44,119 nt of DNA from Prevotellaceae bacterium. GTDB taxonomy: Bacteria > Bacteroidota > Bacteroidia > Bacteroidales > UBA932. Made by a program: the position numbers and the translations under genes. Below, one piece after another: positions 29,779 to 37,586 of the stretch; within the stretch, counting starts at the first letter, position 1, and each line of letters opens with the position of its first letter. The notes below the pieces were generated by a model. It searched no databases and had not been told where the DNA came from. It saw only the letters and a list, made by a program, of their open reading frames with translations. The DNA is taken from assembly GCA_031274595.1 (NCBI GenBank), contig JAISPX010000138.1:1-44119 (forward strand), written 5' to 3'.

Positions 29779-29786
29779 TATATTTG
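29779..29786 (+). promoter_or_regulatory. -7 box ahead of the gene at 29848
   Basis: TATATTTG is an exact TAnnTTTG match, 61 bases before the ATG. A second match, TATCTTTG, lies at 29649-29656. Neither has a convincing -33 box. Confidence 0.4.
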
Positions 29787-29847
29787 CATCATATAGTAGA
29801 AGACAAAAATTGTTTAATGTGTTTAGATATAAAAAAATATTTTAGAG

Positions 29848-30192
29848 ATGAAGAAAAAGTTTTTTTTAGGGTTTGATGATTTTTTTGGTTCGAGAAATAA
29901 TAGAAAAAAGAAATTCCCCTTTTTGGTTGATATGACCGTTGCTATGTGGCGAAGTATTTCGCGTCCCATTGTTTCTATTACCGAAATGACGCTCGGTTCG
30001 GCGCTCAATTCGTTAATTCGTTTTGAAATTTCGCATCCGTATTCGAAAGAAACGCAAAGACGTAAAGATGAATTTCCATTTGCTGTTGACATGCAGGATA
30101 TGTGGAAAAAACTCATGAAGTCGATGAATAACATGAAAATACTGCCGAAATTGCCTAAAAATCAATTGTCAACTGGCGACTCGCAGGCTTAA
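29848..30192 (+). CDS. small basic protein of unknown function
   Basis: 114 residues, not recognised. It contains an internal repeat: FPFLVDMTVAMWRSI (about residues 24-38) and FPFAVDMQDMWKKLM (about 76-90). That suggests two copies of one short helical element. The protein is rich in lysine and has no signal peptide or membrane helix. Its last 38 bases overlap the 3' end of the convergent dinB gene. Coding status is supported by the internal repeat and the upstream -7 box, not by homology. Confidence 0.55.
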   Translation: MKKKFFLGFDDFFGSRNNRKKKFPFLVDMTVAMWRSISRPIVSITEMTLGSALNSLIRFEISHPYSKETQRRKDEFPFAVDMQDMWKKLMKSMNNMKILPKLPKNQLSTGDSQA

Positions 30193-31213
30193 TATTTGAA
30201 TTTGAAACTGTAAGTCCCATTAGTCGTATGCTTGTTCGTTCGGTTTTGATATTCGAAAGTATGTCTTTCGCACTTGTCAAAATCGAATGAAAATCAACGA
30301 TGAAATCATCAAAAGTTTTACTTCGCGAAATTTGGTCGAAATCGTGAAATTTTATTTTCAGCGTTAATGTTTTTCCTTTGAAGTTCGATTCTTTCAATCG
30401 CTCGTCAAGTTCCTTTGCAATGTGATAAAGTTCGGTTATACGTTCAAAGTGAGTTGTAAGATTTTTCAAAAAAGTTCTTTCTGTTCCCACCGATTTTCGT
30501 TCGTAATACGGAGTAACTTTGCGCTCATCAATACCTCTGCATATATTGTAATAAAATTCGCCCGCTTTGCCGAATAATCGTTTGAGCGTAGGCAACGACA
30601 AATTTTTCAAATCCAAACCCGTGTGTATTCCGAATTTGTGCATTCGCTCGGCGGTTGATTTTCCTATTCCGTAAATTTTTTCGACAGGAAGTTTTTCCAA
30701 TATTTTTTCGGCTTCGGATGGAAGTATAACAGTGAGACCGTCGGGTTTGTTCATACCCGAAGCCAGTTTTGCCAAAAACATATTGTACGAAACGCCTGCC
30801 GAAGCCGTAAGCCGAGTGGTTTCAAAAATCCGTTTACGTATTTCTTTTGCTATGAGAGTCGCCGATTTCATACCTTTAAAATTAGATGTAACATCAAGAA
30901 ACGCTTCATCGATTGAAAAAGGTTCTACCATGTCGGTGTATTCGTAAAATATTGATTTTATCTGATTTGAAACATTTTTATATTCTGCAAAATCGGAATG
31001 AACAAATATTAAATCCGGACAAAGGCGTTTGGCAACAACACTCGACATTGCCGAATGTACTCCTAATTTACGCGCTTCGTAACTTGCCGTAGATACAACG
31101 CCTCTCTCCGATTCGCTTCCCACAGCAACAGGCTTGCCGCGCAATTCCGGATTGTTTCGTTGCTCAACGGCAGCAAAAAAAGCATCCATATCAATATGAA
31201 TTATTTTGCGCAT
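30155..31213 (-). CDS. dinB: DNA polymerase IV (Y-family translesion polymerase)
   Basis: 352 residues, normal length. Catalytic acidic residues are seen in IIHIDMDAFFAAVEQ (Asp8) and FSIDEAFLDVT (Asp102, Glu103). Further family blocks are VVSTASYEARKLGVHSAM, SAGVSYNMFLAKLAS, KPDGLTV, IYGIGKSTAERMHKFGI and the little-finger region with RKSVGTERTF. A C-terminal clamp-binding peptide is plausible in ASRQLTIDF (RQLTIDF resembles QLxLF). A minus-strand -7 box TACCTTTG at 31241-31234 precedes the ATG by about 20 bases. No LexA-type box is recognised. Confidence 0.94.
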   Translation of the reverse strand: MRKIIHIDMDAFFAAVEQRNNPELRGKPVAVGSESERGVVSTASYEARKLGVHSAMSSVVAKRLCPDLIFVHSDFAEYKNVSNQIKSIFYEYTDMVEPFSIDEAFLDVTSNFKGMKSATLIAKEIRKRIFETTRLTASAGVSYNMFLAKLASGMNKPDGLTVILPSEAEKILEKLPVEKIYGIGKSTAERMHKFGIHTGLDLKNLSLPTLKRLFGKAGEFYYNICRGIDERKVTPYYERKSVGTERTFLKNLTTHFERITELYHIAKELDERLKESNFKGKTLTLKIKFHDFDQISRSKTFDDFIVDFHSILTSAKDILSNIKTERTSIRLMGLTVSNSNIKPASRQLTIDF

Positions 31214-31350
31214 ACTTTAATGTATATATGACTCAAAGGTAAAAATATTTTTTCATTTCTGCAGAATCAAAGAAACACAAATGAGGATAGTGAAATGCAA
31301 GATTTTACATTTTTATCTTTGTTTCTTATTTTTTAAGTAGAACATAATAC

Positions 31351-31400
31351 AGGTACGCAAAAAAATATTAAGTCTATTTTGAAGCAGTTCTGGATAAAAT
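31351..31400. repeat. dispersed repeat of the ATACCAAAC family (diverged copy)
   Basis: On the minus strand it reads TATCCAGAACTGCTTCAAAAT and continues into a run of seven T. It resembles 14351-14400 and lies in the same position, directly after the stop of a leftward gene (anmK). Confidence 0.4.
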
Positions 31401-31402
31401 CT

Positions 31403-32464
31403 TTATTTTCCCAAATACACACAGCCTCCGCAATTATCAATTTTTGCGCCTGTAACCGCACGCAAACAATTTATCTCGCCGCGCATACGCAAAATCCCAA
31501 GAAAAGCAAAAATTATAGCTTCTTTAAAATCTATGGTTTGAGAATCTGGAATTATTACTTCTTGTTTGATTACAGAGCGCAAACGTTCTATTAAAAAAAC
31601 ATTCCGTGCGCCGCCGCCTGTTACAAGCATTGTTTCTGCATTATTTCCTCGCAAAACGTTTTCCAATTGCATGGCTACATGTTCCGTAACTGTGCGAAGT
31701 TTATCGTAAACCGAGATATCTGCCACATCCAAGCAAGGTTGAAAAAACATATCAAACCATTCTTTTCCCAACGATTTGGCTCCTGTTTTTTTATAAAAAT
31801 CAATCTCATTAAGTTTATTCAAAAGATTAATATCAAGATTGCCTTTACGTGCATTTTCGCCATCTTTATCGAAAGATAAATTAATTTGGTTAGCCAAATA
31901 ATTCAACGCCATATTGCAAGGCGAAACATCAAAAGCAATTCTGCGACCATCCTGACGAAACGAAATATTGGAAATTCCTCCGAGATTGAGGCATGCGCCA
32001 TAATGACCAAAAAGCAATTCGTCTCCAATAGGGACAAGCGGAGCGCCTTGACCATCAAGAGCGACATCGGTTGTACGGAAATCGCACACGGTTGTAATTC
32101 CTGTATGAGCGGCAATAGTTGCGCCACTGCCAATTTGCGAAGTTAATCCTATATGCGGCTGATGAAAAGTTGTGTGTCCGTGCGAAGCAATCAAATCGGG
32201 TTTAATATTTTGCGTTGCCAGAAAATCATTTATTTTTTCGGCGATATATTTTCCCAAATTCACATCAAGTTTTACAAATTCGTAAGCAGAGAGTTCTGTC
32301 GCTTTTGCCAATTGTTGGCGCAAATTGTCTGTATATTCGACTGTTGCGGCTGCAATAACTTTATAGTTCCATTTTTCGGTTTTTCCAAAATTGCATAAAG
32401 CCAAATCCAAACCATCGAGCGATGTTCCCGACATTAAACCAAGCGCGTAATATTCGTTTTTCAT
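31403..32464 (-). CDS. anmK: anhydro-N-acetylmuramic acid kinase
   Basis: Phosphorylates and opens 1,6-anhydroMurNAc released during cell-wall turnover, giving MurNAc-6-phosphate for recycling. 353 residues. It opens ALGLMSGTSLDGLDLALC, the ATP-binding signature, followed by SHGHTTFHQP, DFRTTDVALDGQGAPLVP with the catalytic aspartate, and CLNLGGISNISF. The C-terminal TGGGARNVFLIERL completes the ASKHA-type fold. No murQ etherase or permease is adjacent. NamZ at 42135 supplies a related salvage function elsewhere in the window. Confidence 0.95.
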   Translation of the reverse strand: MKNEYYALGLMSGTSLDGLDLALCNFGKTEKWNYKVIAAATVEYTDNLRQQLAKATELSAYEFVKLDVNLGKYIAEKINDFLATQNIKPDLIASHGHTTFHQPHIGLTSQIGSGATIAAHTGITTVCDFRTTDVALDGQGAPLVPIGDELLFGHYGACLNLGGISNISFRQDGRRIAFDVSPCNMALNYLANQINLSFDKDGENARKGNLDINLLNKLNEIDFYKKTGAKSLGKEWFDMFFQPCLDVADISVYDKLRTVTEHVAMQLENVLRGNNAETMLVTGGGARNVFLIERLRSVIKQEVIIPDSQTIDFKEAIIFAFLGILRMRGEINCLRAVTGAKIDNCGGCVYLGK

Positions 32465-32573
32465 TTTTTTGTGATATTATTAAAATACTTTGTGTGCAAA
32501 TATATTAAATATTTTTCACATCAAAATTTTAAAATGTTTGCTCCATCCAAACAAGTAATCAAATACATTTAAC

Positions 32574-32611
32574 CGCAAAGAGCGCAAATATATTTCGCAA
32601 AGAACGCAAAT
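32574..32611. repeat. 22-bp spaced direct repeat (CGCAAAGARCGCAAAT)
   Basis: CGCAAAGAGCGCAAAT at 32574-32589 and CGCAAAGAACGCAAAT at 32596-32611 differ by one base and are 22 bases apart. They lie in the gap between anmK and the small secreted gene. Confidence 0.6.
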
Positions 32612-32661
32612 GAATGATAAACAAACTGTTTTCTTGACGGACTTCGAGGTAAAATTAATTT

Positions 32662-33093
32662 TTACCACGCTTTGTATTTTATTTTCTTTTTTTGTTTTTT
32701 TGAAGGAAACAACGACTCGTTTATATTTAATAAAGTATTTGTAACAAAATCCATTTTCATTTGTTTGCCGATACTGCTATTGTAACTGTCAATACCGAAA
32801 AATTGTTGCTGCAAATAATTTTTTGTTTGTTGTCGCCGCATTTCGTATAACAAATCATTAAAATTTGGATATTTTTCATCTGTTATAATGGTTTTAAATT
32901 TTTCTGCAAAATCAATACTGTTTTTATTAAAATAAAACGTGTCATTTTGTTTGAATACATCCAATATATATTTTATAGAATCGTCTGTTGTAATTGATGT
33001 TGTTTTTGATATAAAAGCAGCGTCTAATTGCGCATAAATTATTGAAGATGAAAGCAGTGATATTATTATCAATACTGTAATTTTTATTTTCAT
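32662..33093 (-). CDS. small secreted protein of unknown function (paralogue of 23539-23886)
   Basis: 143 residues with signal peptide MKIKITVLIIISLLSSSIIYA and mature start QLDAAFISKTTSI. It shares the block YAQLDxAFISxTxSI, DSIK, a YEM-x-R block and an LLNINESLFP end with its paralogue. It differs by a longer middle and a strongly basic C-terminus (KKQKKKIKYKAW). The gene follows a barrel-protein gene with a hairpin between, as in the first locus. No known domain. Confidence 0.7.
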   Translation of the reverse strand: MKIKITVLIIISLLSSSIIYAQLDAAFISKTTSITTDDSIKYILDVFKQNDTFYFNKNSIDFAEKFKTIITDEKYPNFNDLLYEMRRQQTKNYLQQQFFGIDSYNSSIGKQMKMDFVTNTLLNINESLFPSKKQKKKIKYKAW

Positions 33094-33106
33094 GATTTAA
33101 TATTTT

Positions 33107-33141
33107 AAAAAAATCCGCATCTGATTTCTTGCATCAGATGC
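33107..33141 (-). terminator. terminator or attenuator between second barrel gene and second small secreted gene
   Basis: GCATCTGAT (33117-33125) pairs perfectly with ATCAGATGC (33133-33141) across a 7-base loop. On the minus strand a run of seven T follows. It is positioned exactly as the hairpin at 23905-23941. Confidence 0.85.
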
Positions 33142-33157
33142 AGAATTTTATAATAGT

Positions 33158-33715
33158 TTAAAATTTATATCCGAAACGGAAACCAAGTGTTATGCCTACG
33201 TTTGAATCATTATAATTGTTCCAGCCGAAAGCCAAACCTGCATGAAACTCAAAAAGCAAATGATTCCACCAAATACGGCGTAAACCCCAATACGGCGCAA
33301 CAGCAAAACCGCAAACATCGTCGTAAACATTATGTTTTTTTATAGGCTTAAATACATATCCGCATTGAGCCGCCAAAAACGAACCTGTATTTCCGTCTGT
33401 TTTCTTGCCTTTTCGTGCACGTTTTTCCAAATTATAATAATAGCGAGGCTCGACAGCGATGCAAGGATGAAAGGTATAAGACCAATAATCTCCCCAAAAG
33501 TCGGATGACGTATAACTTACATAGCCTGCAATTCCTGCAATTCCGCTTATTGTAAATTTATCGGCAAAAGCATATTCGTAAGCGTAAGATGCGCCAACCA
33601 ATCCTGCATCTACAATGTGATTTGATTGTGTGCTTACATGCGTTTTTTCGTTGTCTTGCGCAAATATCTGTTGACAATCAATGATTAAAATCAATAATAT
33701 CAATATTTTTTTCAT
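33158..33715 (-). CDS. outer-membrane beta-barrel-like protein, unknown role
   Basis: 185 residues. Signal peptide MKKILILLILIIDCQQIFAQ, then strands such as YAYEYAFADKFTISGIAGIAGYVSYTSS, AVEPRYYYNLEKRARKG, GSFLAAQCGYVFKP, APYWGLRRIWWNHLLFEFHAGLAFGWNN and VGITLGFRFGYKF, ending in an aromatic residue. It has the size and pattern of an 8-stranded barrel. It is not clearly alignable to the 182-residue barrel at 23950-24498 but holds the same place in its locus. The cysteine in the signal (DCQQ) is preceded by IID, which is a poor lipobox, so a plain signal peptide is preferred. Confidence 0.68.
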   Translation of the reverse strand: MKKILILLILIIDCQQIFAQDNEKTHVSTQSNHIVDAGLVGASYAYEYAFADKFTISGIAGIAGYVSYTSSDFWGDYWSYTFHPCIAVEPRYYYNLEKRARKGKKTDGNTGSFLAAQCGYVFKPIKKHNVYDDVCGFAVAPYWGLRRIWWNHLLFEFHAGLAFGWNNYNDSNVGITLGFRFGYKF

Positions 33716-33776
33716 AATATTTATGTTTTATCAAACAAAAATAACAATAAATTTTAGAATACACTTAGTTTTATGA

Positions 33777-35465
33777 TTAATTTATATTATGTACAAACCT
33801 TATGCCTAACCATTTTCCACCATCATAAATAGCTCCGAATATATTTGCTTTTTTTATTTCAGATGTAACTGGTAAATATCCAAGAGGCATAGACATGCCA
33901 AATACCCAAGTAAAACCAAACGATTGTGAAAAATAAATTGTTTTGGATTCTCTATTTATATATTCTGTTATGCCTTGATTATATGTTTTTACCACATTAG
34001 TTCCTCCCCAGCATAAATATGCAGAGCGAACGTCTTTGGGTTTTATTTGCCTTTGTATAGGATTGAAAATAAATTGATTATTTATACTCTTAAAAAAATT
34101 GTAAACCTGATTGCCGGGCGCTTGGTATATCTTATTATATATTGAGTTAGGAACTTTATCAACAAAATCGCCTACAACAAAATTAATAATATCTTCTGTC
34201 ATATCATTTAAAAAACCAACTCCACCTGCTGCTTTAATAATAAAGTTTGCAGAATAATTATTTAATGTAGATGTAAACATTCCATATCCACCTGCACCTA
34301 ATAAATTTGCACTTGAATTTGGAACAGAGTTAAATCTAATGTCAACATCTAATTGGTCAATCCCAATAACCATTTTACTGGCATTTGTACCTGTCCAATA
34401 AGGAACAAATAAAAAATGTTTGCGCTTTTGTGATTTTACCTTAAAACCTGTTGAGGCATAAAATCCAAAATTGACTTTAAAAAGCTCACATTTTACTTTT
34501 CTATTTTTATTAAACTTTACATGTCTTTCAATGTCTCTGGAACCTGTTAACCAATGCAATAATTTTCCTGCTAATGTGTGTTCATCCCATTTATAAGTCC
34601 TTAATCCATAATTTACATTATCTGTGCTACTAATTTCAGTGGGAGTTCTCATTATGCCAAATTCTATGTTAGTGGCATCATCCTCGTTATCTGCATCATT
34701 GTTGTCGCTATTGCTACCTGAACCAGAAGAACCTCCACTTCCACCAGAAGAACCTCCGCTTCCACCAGAAGAACCTCCGCTTCCGCCTGATGAACCCCCT
34801 CCATCATCAATAATAAACTGACTTCCGTGTGGATCAACTAGTTTCATTGGCATCTGTTGAGGTATTGTTATTTCATATTCATCTTCTTTTCCTGTTGGTT
34901 GAATATATTGTGTCAATTGCGAGTAATTGGCTATAATATAATTTATAACATCTTCTTTTTCAGAAGGAGCAATAAAAGTGCCATATTTAGTAATTTTATA
35001 TAAACTATCACCTATTCCTATACGCAATGTAGTATCAACAATATTATAAATCAAAGGATCTTTTACTATTTCTTCTGCCAAATATATACGGAATTCATCT
35101 TCATCCATCGCCTCCATACCATCAAACGTTGATATTGTTGACATTGTTTTAGGTCTTTCTGAAAGTTCATCGTTTATTTCCAAAAGCGATTTAAATTTTT
35201 TTTTGTTTTTGACAATTGGAATAATTGTAGACATTTCTCCTTTTCTTATTTCATCCAAATAATTTTTTAATGCTTGATTTGATGAAAATACAAGGTACCC
35301 ATCTTTGTTTACTGTTACGGTGTTATCTGTTACATTAATTTCGTTACGGTCATTCAATTCGTTAGAACAACTCAAAACTAATAATAAACACACACTTAAA
35401 AATAATGAATTTTTTATTTTAAAATTTGTTTTACGTCCGTCCCTTATACGGACATTAATTAACAA
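33777..35465 (-). CDS. large surface lipoprotein with Gly/Ser linker, unknown function; start codon uncertain
   Basis: About 546-562 residues. The lipoprotein signal is KNSLFLSVCLLLVLSC with lipobox VLSC. No in-frame ATG precedes it. The frame can open at TTG (35465), but the natural start seems to be the ATA codon at 35417-35415, where an ATG would give MKNSLFLSVC. So the start codon may have mutated. An N-terminal domain (about 40-220, with DEDEFRIYLAEEIV) is joined to a C-terminal domain (about 265-562, rich in aromatic and Gly residues) by a linker of four GGSGGSS-type units and an acidic stretch (DNNDADNEDD). The linker is encoded by a 21-bp tandem repeat at 34720-34800. No family is recognised. 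It lies just after the structured RNA copy 2. Confidence 0.7.
   Translation of the reverse strand: MLINVRIRDGRKTNFKIKNSLFLSVCLLLVLSCSNELNDRNEINVTDNTVTVNKDGYLVFSSNQALKNYLDEIRKGEMSTIIPIVKNKKKFKSLLEINDELSERPKTMSTISTFDGMEAMDEDEFRIYLAEEIVKDPLIYNIVDTTLRIGIGDSLYKITKYGTFIAPSEKEDVINYIIANYSQLTQYIQPTGKEDEYEITIPQQMPMKLVDPHGSQFIIDDGGGSSGGSGGSSGGSGGSSGGSGGSSGSGSNSDNNDADNEDDATNIEFGIMRTPTEISSTDNVNYGLRTYKWDEHTLAGKLLHWLTGSRDIERHVKFNKNRKVKCELFKVNFGFYASTGFKVKSQKRKHFLFVPYWTGTNASKMVIGIDQLDVDIRFNSVPNSSANLLGAGGYGMFTSTLNNYSANFIIKAAGGVGFLNDMTEDIINFVVGDFVDKVPNSIYNKIYQAPGNQVYNFFKSINNQFIFNPIQRQIKPKDVRSAYLCWGGTNVVKTYNQGITEYINRESKTIYFSQSFGFTWVFGMSMPLGYLPVTSEIKKANIFGAIYDGGKWLGIRFVHNIN
34720..34800 (-). repeat. 21-bp coding tandem repeat (Gly/Ser linker)
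   Basis: Four units of 21 bases, two of them exact (34741-34761 and 34762-34782), encode repeated SGGSSGG within the lipoprotein. Unit number could change by slippage without shifting the frame. Confidence 0.8.
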
Positions 35466-35810
35466 TTTTGTTTTTCTTGCTCTCTTAATTTTAGGTGGTT
35501 TTGCAAGAATAATTTTCCATCGATTGCCCTCAAAATTTTAATTTTAATACGCACATAAAAAAAGCGCGGACAAAACTCTAATACTACTTGTTACATGAGG
35601 TTCTCGACTACCTAAAAGTGCCAAATAAATGAGAATAAAGCCCACGCCGAGAATCGACGTGAGCGTTCATTGCTTTATCCATAGCACTTTTTGAAATTGT
35701 CGAGATTTCATGTAACTCGAATAATAGCAAATGCTATTTTATATACCTTAAAATGTGCGTATTATTTGCTTTTTTTATCACAAGCATACAATATTACATC
35801 TTCAAATACA
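35466..35810 (-). ncRNA. structured non-coding RNA, copy 2 (6S-like topology)
   Basis: Leftward, from the promoter at 35840-35809. The 11-bp closing helix (35763-35753 with 35556-35546) is identical to copy 1 and delimits a core of 218 bases. The 5'-side hairpin is ATAGCA/TGCTAT (copy 1 AAGC/GCTT). The long arm pairs TCATGTAA with TTACATGA, TCTCGAC with GTCGAGA, AAGTGC with GCACTT, ATAAAGC with GCTTTAT and a 9-bp tip. Several helices differ from copy 1 on both strands so that pairing is kept, which is covariation. The conserved tail reaches 35466, directly at the front of the lipoprotein gene. No ORF on either strand explains this conservation. Confidence 0.82.
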
Positions 35811-35840
35811 AAATTATATATTTTTTTAATATATGACAAA
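35809..35840 (-). promoter_or_regulatory. promoter of structured RNA copy 2
   Basis: Minus-strand TAATTTTG (35816-35809) and TTTG (35840-35837) are separated by 20 bases, a full consensus match. The rest of the gap to 36072 holds only the SPFH promoter. Confidence 0.72.
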
Positions 35841-35998
35841 AATTTATAAAAAAAAGACAAGTAAATATCAATAAATTTTAAAAGGCATCTCGGAATTATT
35901 ATTTTTTTAAATACTTTGTATGCAAATATATTAAATATTTTTCACACACAATGAAATTAATTATTTTATAAAAAACTTATAAAAAAAACATATAAAAT

Positions 35999-36029
35999 TT
36001 TGGAAGTATAAAAAATATGCTTACCTTTG
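35999..36029 (+). promoter_or_regulatory. promoter of the SPFH operon
   Basis: TTTG at 35999-36002 and TACCTTTG at 36022-36029 are separated by 19 bases. The ATG follows at 36073, leaving a leader of about 37 bases. Confidence 0.7.
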
Positions 36030-36072
36030 TGATATTATTTTAATATCATTTTAATTTTAAATATTCAATATT

Positions 36073-37032
36073 ATGAAAACTAAAGAAGAAAAATTCAAGA
36101 ACGTAAAATTATCGGGAATTGGAATGTTAATGTTCAATTTTCTGTTTTTAATTGCTATTGTTGCTGCATTTGTATGGATTGTTGCAGCCAATATTTCAAC
36201 AACATTGTTTACAGGTTTAATTATTACAGATGTTGTTTTGTTTATTGTTAATACCATTTTTTGGGGAGGCTTTGTTCACATAGAGCCAAATGAAGCTCAG
36301 GTTTTAATATTTTTTGGCAAATATGACGGAACAATCAAAGAAAACGGTTTCTTTTGGGTAAATCCTTTTTACACGCGAAAAAAAATCACTTTACGCGCTC
36401 GCAATCTTGATGTAGAGCCAATAAAAGTGAACGATAAAAAAGGAAATCCTATAATGATAGGTCAGGTGTTGGTTTGGCGAATTGCCGATACGTACAAAGC
36501 ATCGTTTGATATAGACAACAAATCGATGGGAACAACAAATCTCGGCACAGTTAATTTCTTAAATTCAAAGATGAAGTCGTATGAAAATTTTGTAAAAGTG
36601 CAAAGCGACTCTGCATTGCGCTATGTGGCGGGAATGTTTGCTTATGATTATTTTGAAAACGAAGACGAAAAACTTACATTACGTTCGGGCGGAGAAGAAA
36701 TAAACGAAATTCTCGAAAAACAACTGAATGAACGTTTGTCAATTGCAGGAATCGAAGTTTTGGAAGCTCGGGTAAATTATCTTGCCTACGCTCCCGAAAT
36801 TGCAGCCGTAATGTTACGGCGTCAGCAAGCCGATGCAATAATCAGCGCTCGTGAAAAAATTGTGGACGGAGCAGTGGGAATGGTTAAACATGCATTGGGA
36901 AAATTGTCGGACGAAGGAATTATTGAACTTGACGACGAAAAAAAAGCGGCAATGGTTTCAAATTTGCTTGTTGTGCTTTGCAGCGACGAACGAGCGCAAC
37001 CGATTGTGAATACAGGAACATTGTACAATTAA
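36073..37032 (+). CDS. SPFH/prohibitin-domain membrane protein
   Basis: 319 residues. Two hydrophobic segments (about residues 17-40 and 43-66) anchor the N-terminus. The SPFH domain then runs from HIEPNEAQVLIFFGKYDGTIKENGFFWVNPF to about residue 240, with LRARNLDVEP and GQVLVWRIADTYKASFDI. It ends with EVLEARVNYLAYAPEIAAVMLRRQQADAIISAREKIVDGAVGMVKHAL, a coiled region usual in flotillin-like proteins. Such proteins form large membrane cages or scaffolds; the client is unknown. Followed by a membrane protein (7-base gap) and an Arc-type protein, a set that looks like one operon. Confidence 0.88.
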   Translation: MKTKEEKFKNVKLSGIGMLMFNFLFLIAIVAAFVWIVAANISTTLFTGLIITDVVLFIVNTIFWGGFVHIEPNEAQVLIFFGKYDGTIKENGFFWVNPFYTRKKITLRARNLDVEPIKVNDKKGNPIMIGQVLVWRIADTYKASFDIDNKSMGTTNLGTVNFLNSKMKSYENFVKVQSDSALRYVAGMFAYDYFENEDEKLTLRSGGEEINEILEKQLNERLSIAGIEVLEARVNYLAYAPEIAAVMLRRQQADAIISAREKIVDGAVGMVKHALGKLSDEGIIELDDEKKAAMVSNLLVVLCSDERAQPIVNTGTLYN

Positions 37033-37039
37033 TCAAAAC

Positions 37040-37582
37040 ATGAAAGAAGATATTGTTTTTGCCGAAACTCAAAGTTTCAGAACGAATTATTTTTTTGATA
37101 TAAGTATTATTGCTATTGACAGTTTTCTCATTTATAAAACTATCCGACAAATCGTGTATGGCGAAATTTTTGGAAATAATCCGGCAAGCGATATTATGTT
37201 ACTCGTTATTTGTGCTGTTTTGTTGGTAATTACAGTTTTGTTTTTCAGTTTTACCATTCATTCAGTTATCAATCAGGATGGAATTTACGTAAAATTATTT
37301 CCTTTCATGTTTGGATACAAGTTATATCGTTGGGAAGAAATTGCGAATGTTGACGTAATAAAATATAATCCGATAAGAAATTACAGAGGCTGGGGTTACA
37401 GAACGGTTTTTGCGAGATTAAAATTGTTTAATTTGAAAATAATAAACAACCGAGCCTTTACGGTATCCGGAAATTTAGGCATGCAAATCGAATTTCTGAC
37501 AGGTCGAAAACTATTGATAGGTACTCGCAAAGCAGAAGAATTGATGGAAATATTGAAAAAATTAGGTAAATTAAAAGATTGA
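37040..37582 (+). CDS. membrane protein with PH-like tail, partner of SPFH protein
   Basis: 180 residues. Two hydrophobic segments (about 18-35 and 50-73, LLVICAVLLVITVLFFSF) are followed by a soluble part. That part (GIYVKLFPFMFGYKLYRWEEIANVDVIKYNP, later GMQIEFLTGRKLLIGTRKAEELMEIL) resembles the bacterial PH-like domain, with the common tail pattern of a glycine-threonine turn followed by a helix. The family name is not certain. Eight bases after the SPFH gene; four bases before the Arc-type gene. Confidence 0.62.
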   Translation: MKEDIVFAETQSFRTNYFFDISIIAIDSFLIYKTIRQIVYGEIFGNNPASDIMLLVICAVLLVITVLFFSFTIHSVINQDGIYVKLFPFMFGYKLYRWEEIANVDVIKYNPIRNYRGWGYRTVFARLKLFNLKIINNRAFTVSGNLGMQIEFLTGRKLLIGTRKAEELMEILKKLGKLKD

Positions 37583-37586
37583 CTTC

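Noticed and set aside
31315-31322. Plus-strand TATCTTTG box between dinB and anmK
   Set aside because: No -33 box and no rightward gene follow; probably a chance match in A/T-rich sequence.
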